A stretch of DNA of 36,233 nucleotides from a virus: positions 1-36,233 of the IMG/VR virus record IMGVR_UViG_3300028025_002671; one strand, 5' to 3'. The notes beneath the pieces are model-generated. The model saw only the letters and a list, made by a program, of their open reading frames with translations, had not been told where the DNA came from and searched no databases. Positions 35,010 to 36,233 of the stretch are shown here, one piece after another; the stretch's first letter is position 1, and the number at the start of each line of letters is the position of its first letter. A program made the translations under genes and the position numbers.

Positions 35010-36233
35010 TCAAGCTCCCATCCATCCAGTTGCAACCATGCCGCGGTCCGTAATGACGCGACGTTTGGGTTCAGTATACTCCCTGTGAGCCACAGGAAAC
35101 GCAAAAGTCACGCAGATAGCGTCTGCCGCGTCGGGCGAGGCAAGTCCGCGTGCTTTCATGTCCTTTTTTGACTCTAGGAATATGGTTCCACGTGAATCAG
35201 GCTTCATCATAGGCGAAATCAGGTCGGTTTTCAAGAACCGATCCTTTGGAATCGACGCAGACTTGAGCCATTCCTTCATTTTCCCCCACATTTCAGCCCG
35301 TTTGTTGCCGTACATGATGGGTTGCGCCGATTTATTGCCAAAATTCACGCCTTTGATCTTGTAGCGCTGCTCTTTCAAGCGGTCCACAATGCCCGCGCCC
35401 AGCCCACCTTCGTCGATCACCACCAGCGCGGGCTTAAATTCCTCGATTGCTTCGATGATGTGCCCCACCACGGTCATGGTGTCGTCGCCTCTGTGCCTGT
35501 CGATGCGCACAATATCGCGTCCTTGCCTGATAGCGATCACCGTAGCGTCCGCGCCGAAGCGCGCAGGGTCCACGCCGATGATGATTGGGGCTGTTAGGTC
35601 CTGATACTTGGGCCGATTCATTGCATCGTCCACCACGCCGGATGAGATGAACTGATCATCGCCTGCGTTGGGAAACTCGCCGTAGACTTCGACGTGTGCT
35701 TGAGATGAGTCAGGACCATATTCGTCAATAATCTGTTGGTAGACAGCTTTGTCGGTCCCTTCGACCGTGCGCGCATCGACCACTTTGGTCGTCCAGAACT
35801 CCCGTTTGGAGTGATGTGTCTCATAAAAATACCCTGTGTTGCGACGCGGGTTAGAAAACGCAAACCAGAAGCGGTTGGGTGTGTTCTCTGTAAAGAATCC
35901 ACTGGTCACCGCCCAGATGCCGTCGGCGATACCTGACGCTTCGTCAAAGATCACCATCACACCATCAAAGTTGTGCACACCCGCGTAGGCGTCGGGATTC
36001 TCTTCCGACCACAGCCGGCCCTCAACGCCCCAGTAGCGGGTGCCCTTCTTCAGGTCGCGCTCGACCAGCTCTGTGATCCACTTGGCCGGCATGAGTCTGG
36101 TCGCCGAGACTTCAAACCAGTGGCTGTTCAAGCTCATCGCCAGCCACTTAGTAATCTCCGCCCAAGTGACGGAACGCAGCTGGGCTTCCGAGTTGGCCGA
36201 GATGATGGTCGTCGAGCCAATCCGCGTGGACCG
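35010..36233 (-). CDS. Large terminase subunit, partial (N terminus beyond the right edge)
   Basis: The frame stays open to position 36233, giving 407 residues of the C-terminal part, so the start and Walker A are missing. Visible are SANSEAQLRSVTWAEITKWL and a Walker-B-like VIFDEASGI near residue 97-102. The nuclease domain has IIGVDPARFGADATV (Asp222), VVIDEGGLGAG (Asp274) and a third acidic pair in PDAADAI near 368-371, forming the RNase H-like metal site. It cuts and pumps concatemeric DNA into the procapsid. An ATG at 36137 is internal. Confidence 0.93.
   Translation of the reverse strand, partial: RSTRIGSTTIISANSEAQLRSVTWAEITKWLAMSLNSHWFEVSATRLMPAKWITELVERDLKKGTRYWGVEGRLWSEENPDAYAGVHNFDGVMVIFDEASGIADGIWAVTSGFFTENTPNRFWFAFSNPRRNTGYFYETHHSKREFWTTKVVDARTVEGTDKAVYQQIIDEYGPDSSQAHVEVYGEFPNAGDDQFISSGVVDDAMNRPKYQDLTAPIIIGVDPARFGADATVIAIRQGRDIVRIDRHRGDDTMTVVGHIIEAIEEFKPALVVIDEGGLGAGIVDRLKEQRYKIKGVNFGNKSAQPIMYGNKRAEMWGKMKEWLKSASIPKDRFLKTDLISPMMKPDSRGTIFLESKKDMKARGLASPDAADAICVTFAFPVAHREYTEPKRRVITDRGMVATGWMGA

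Overview
The window is most of the genome of a tailed DNA phage, and no host genes are visible. The virion genes follow the P22 plan for a short-tailed (podovirus) particle: large terminase, portal, scaffold, coat, gp4-like and gp10-like tail factors, a gp7-like DNA transfer protein, ejection proteins and fibres. No integrase, repressor or other lysogeny gene was recognised. The host is probably a Gram-negative bacterium, because the head, tail and lysis genes resemble those of proteobacterial podophages. The host genus cannot be read from the sequence. The large terminase runs off the right edge, no small terminase is present, and a gene runs off the left edge, so the window is incomplete at both ends.

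Layout. (1) Positions 1-796 hold no convincing gene except a 17-codon stub at the left edge. This stretch contains an 8-bp tandem array, a 23-bp tandem duplication, and TGTTGGC repeats that point one way on the left (9 copies) and the other way on the right (5 copies) of an AT-rich centre with a perfect 14-bp palindrome. It looks like a replication origin or a control locus. (2) Positions 797-4266 (+) hold fourteen small, overlapping, GC-rich genes, nearly all of unknown function; several are too short or have starts too unusual for routine gene calling. (3) Positions 10936-4292 (-) are the replication block: a RecB-like nuclease (DUF2800), an unknown protein, a Mom-like DNA modification protein, a PolA-type DNA polymerase and a primase-helicase. 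(4) Positions 11013-14530 (+) start from a divergent promoter and carry a VRR-NUC nuclease, a SNF2-type helicase and a string of small genes. (5) Positions 36233-14502 (-) are the late block. It runs from terminase through head, tail and fibre genes to a lysis group (holin, small membrane proteins, M15 endolysin). A free-standing HNH endonuclease gene on the + strand interrupts it.

How it fits together: the nucleases, helicases, polymerase and primase would copy the phage DNA, possibly from the repeat-rich left end. The Mom-like protein may modify adenines against restriction. The late block builds a P22-like procapsid, packages DNA, adds the tail and lyses the cell. A phage-encoded GroES-like protein beside the portal suggests phage input into host chaperonin folding. 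UUCG-loop terminators bracket the coat gene neighbourhood and probably tune the dose of capsid proteins.

The most unusual points are the mirror-image repeat locus at the left end, the exact 58-bp inverted copy of positions 2908-2965 at positions 1-58, back-to-back promoters sharing one -35 box with an apparently leaderless nuclease gene, and strong enrichment of GGCC in the left arm compared with none in a sampled 600 bp of the coat gene.
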